Of a DNA stretch of 46,817 nt, positions 44,755 to 46,817 are shown one piece after another. Location of the stretch: contig MU404235.1 of the NCBI GenBank assembly GCA_022695795.1, forward strand, positions 1 to 46,817, written 5' to 3'. This DNA comes from Biscogniauxia marginata (lineage: Eukaryota > Ascomycota > Sordariomycetes > Xylariales > Xylariaceae). The notes under the pieces are model-generated. The model saw nothing but the letters and a program-made list of their open reading frames with translations, was not told the origin of the DNA and searched no databases. Numbering within the stretch: the stretch's first letter is position 1; each line of letters opens with the position of its first letter. Position numbers and translations under genes: made by a program.

Positions 44755-46817
44755 GCCGTGACCGATCCACTCTCGAGAGGAGAGGGGAACGGTGATAAGA
44801 TTTTGCATCGCACTGGATGGATGATTGGAGTTTGAGGAGTTGGTAGACTACACACAAAATTAGGTAAATGGAATGAGAGCTGGTCCAGCAATTATCGATC
44901 GAGACTGATAATACATCTGTGGATTTGGCTCATGAAGCGCTATCTGCTTATTGTTCTCTTTCTTCTCTTACGAGTTTTGTAGGCACGGTGTAGGGGGTCT
45001 CCTTCTCATGTCTGAACCTCGGCAAGAATCGCGCTCTCAGTGCTATGCCATCTGGTTGTCAGTTTTGGAGTTAGCAAGTTCGTGCGTAAACCTCGCCGAC
45101 TGGTTATGTTGGGATTCATCAGACTTTAAGAATCACTTGGTAAGCAAGGGTTATAAAATATATATTAAGGCGTCTCGACCTACCCAAAGTTATGTTTCTA
45201 TCTATTTATTTTTAACGCCGGCTCATCGTAATTGCTTCATATAAGGTAGGTTATGTAGATGTTTATATAGGGGATTCTTGGCATAGGATACATGAGGATA
45301 ATTTCCCCCCCTCCAATGAACGAGTCTTTTTCTGATATTGAAGGTCACAAGGGGGGAAAGGAAGGCTGGTTAAATGAGATGGGTCCCGGTCAAAGGCACT
45401 TCGATGCATTATATAAATTTGTATACTACCTGCTATATTTGCGTGGCGGGACAAGATGGATGGACAGATGGGACATACCGAGGCTACCAACGTGGAGGAC
45501 CTGGCTCGAGACCCGTTCTGACTAAACCTTACAAATGCTTTCGTCCTTGACTTACAAAGAAACCTCCCCTGGCCCCTCTCTTTCCCCAGGTTCTGAGTCT
45601 GCGTCTTACTCACTTGGGATGATATTGCATCATTAACAGTGGGTAAGCTTGGCTCTATACATACCACATGCCAATTCCGTTGGTGGCAGCGGACCTGCGT
45701 TTTTATTATTATCTAATTGCCTCTTTGGTATAATGAGTGGTGTTTTGTCCCCCCCCCCCCGGCTCCCCCGGCTCTTATTACCCAGCTTAGGTGATTTGTG
45801 AGGATCATATGAGCTTTTATGCATTGTCCAATTAGACGTACATGCCATGCAGAGATGCAAGGCCAACCGAATCGTCACTCTACCGTCACCTTCTTACAAC
45901 CCTCCTCCCCTTAGACTATTATAGCCGTGCGCAGACAGATGACCCCCTATTATAAATACATAATAATAATAATAAAAGCGTATGATAGATAGTCAGACAT
46001 GCAAGTCAACTACGTAACTTACTGATCATACCTACAGTTTGATCCTTGGATAGCTCATCCAACCTAACCTAGCTCTCTTCTCATTCTCTCTTTTTTTTGG
46101 CGCCCTCATAAACAAAACAAGCAGCCCACTTCCTGCTCCTCTCCCTCTGTCTGATCCCAGCGTATTAAGTTGCTATAGTAGATTGGTATAGGCGATGTAA
46201 CCCACGGGATCCAGATTATCTTACCAGCCTACGTATAATAACATACCACCTGTCTTAGCTATTCTACCTAGTTAGCATAGCCCGCCGAGGGAGGGCCGCG
46301 GCCGGCACTCCAGCCACATAGCCGAGTAAGTCACATAGCCGAGTGAGTTCAACCGTACCTACTACGTACGGGTAAGAAACAAGCATAACGAAGAAACAAA
46401 AGAAGGCGGTAGAATCTTGGTATGGGGAATTAAAAAATGTGTATGTATTGTATATGACTCCAGTCTATATAGCGTGACACCACATCACCCGTCGGTCCAT
46501 CTGAACGGGCAAATTATCTTATTTAAGAATAAGATCATTTCTTAAATCCTCGCTCTCTCTCTCTCTCCCATCCTTTCCTCTCACCTTAGAATAGGACGCC
46601 GCCGGTCTCACCACTATCACCTACCTACCTACATTTAATTCAGCCTTAACCTTAACCCTTGCCTTAGCCCCTCAGCTCGGTTCAGCTTTTCCGGCGATCC
46701 CTACCTAGTGGGGGGGGGCGCCCCCCCCCCCCCCCCCACCCCGCGGGCGAGTAATGGGGTTGAAAAAAAAAAGAGTAAGAAATGAGAAAAAAAAAACGCA
46801 GGAGAAGTGTACAGAAA
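44755..46817. other. 2 kb noncoding stretch to the window end
   Basis: No gene supported. Contains a run of 12 C (45749-45760), an (ATA)n run near 45958-45974, a (CT)n run near 46551-46566, CCTACCTACCTA at 46619-46631 and a G9-CG-C17 palindrome at 46710-46737. Open frames are short and unremarkable. Confidence 0.5.
46710..46737. repeat. G/C homopolymer palindrome
   Basis: Nine G, then CG, then seventeen C. The central 20 bases are self-complementary and would form a loop-less G:C hairpin. Such a structure is hard to sequence and may mark an assembly or read artefact. Confidence 0.85.

Noticed and set aside
46641..46670. Telomere-like CCTTAACCTTAACCC
   Set aside because: Only two or three imperfect units and not the fungal CCCTAA repeat; fits the general TACC/TTAGG-rich noncoding background.
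1..46817. Secondary-metabolite cluster, defence island or intact transposon
   Set aside because: No backbone synthase, tailoring enzymes, nucleases, reverse transcriptase or transposase could be recognised in any frame.

Overview
The window looks like nuclear DNA of a filamentous ascomycete (Pezizomycotina, most likely Sordariomycetes; the lineage is an inference from gene content and style). Most genes carry one to six short introns, usually 50-90 nt, with GTRNGT-like donors, CTAAC/CTGAC-like branch points and YAG acceptors. Gene spacing is 0.4-5.7 kb. The set combines general eukaryotic housekeeping genes with genes typical of filamentous fungi (augmin HAUS1, delta-8 sphingolipid desaturase, a DUF7703-type seven-helix membrane protein). 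I see no rRNA, tRNA, CRISPR or intact transposon.

Layout: 1.1-2.2 kb DUF1917/BLES03-like protein (+). 2.8-3.4 kb NatC catalytic subunit NAA30 (-), divergent from 4.7-6.6 kb phospholipid:diacylglycerol acyltransferase LRO1 (+). 7.2-8.6 kb tRNA-acetylation adaptor TAN1 (+). After a 2.5 kb gene-free stretch, 11.1-11.9 kb holds a three-exon small secreted cysteine-rich protein (+). A 5.7 kb gene-poor, repeat-dotted stretch follows. 17.6-19.1 kb is a divergent APH-type kinase-like gene (+), convergent with COG6 (-, 19.7-21.9 kb), which is head-to-head with ATG9 (+, 22.8-25.7 kb). 27.7-28.8 kb is a seven-helix membrane protein (+). 29.1-29.9 kb is a two-exon cysteine/histidine-rich orphan (-). 31.3-33.1 kb is a cytochrome-b5-fused sphingolipid desaturase (+). 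After 4.3 kb of noncoding DNA come VAC14 (+, 37.4-40.6 kb), HAUS1 (-, 41.0-42.2 kb) and a p58IPK/DNAJC3-type ER co-chaperone (+, 43.1-44.8 kb). The last 2 kb is noncoding.

How genes relate: there is no biosynthetic cluster or operon. Many genes serve the endomembrane system (LRO1 in lipid storage, COG6 in Golgi tethering, ATG9 in autophagic membrane supply, VAC14 in PI(3,5)P2 synthesis, the desaturase in glucosylceramide structure, DNAJC3 in ER folding). This may be chance, except that COG6 and ATG9 share one promoter region and are functionally linked in yeast.

All exon models were built by hand from splice signals and frame continuity. Protein identities rest on recognised motifs, not on a database search. 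I found no convincing new multi-gene system. The items most worth a second look are the two small cysteine-rich genes whose exons are too short or split to stand out, a compact cluster of RNA-like hairpins at 33.37-33.47 kb, the COG6/ATG9 divergent pair, and a TAGGTAGG-type motif scattered through the intergenic DNA.
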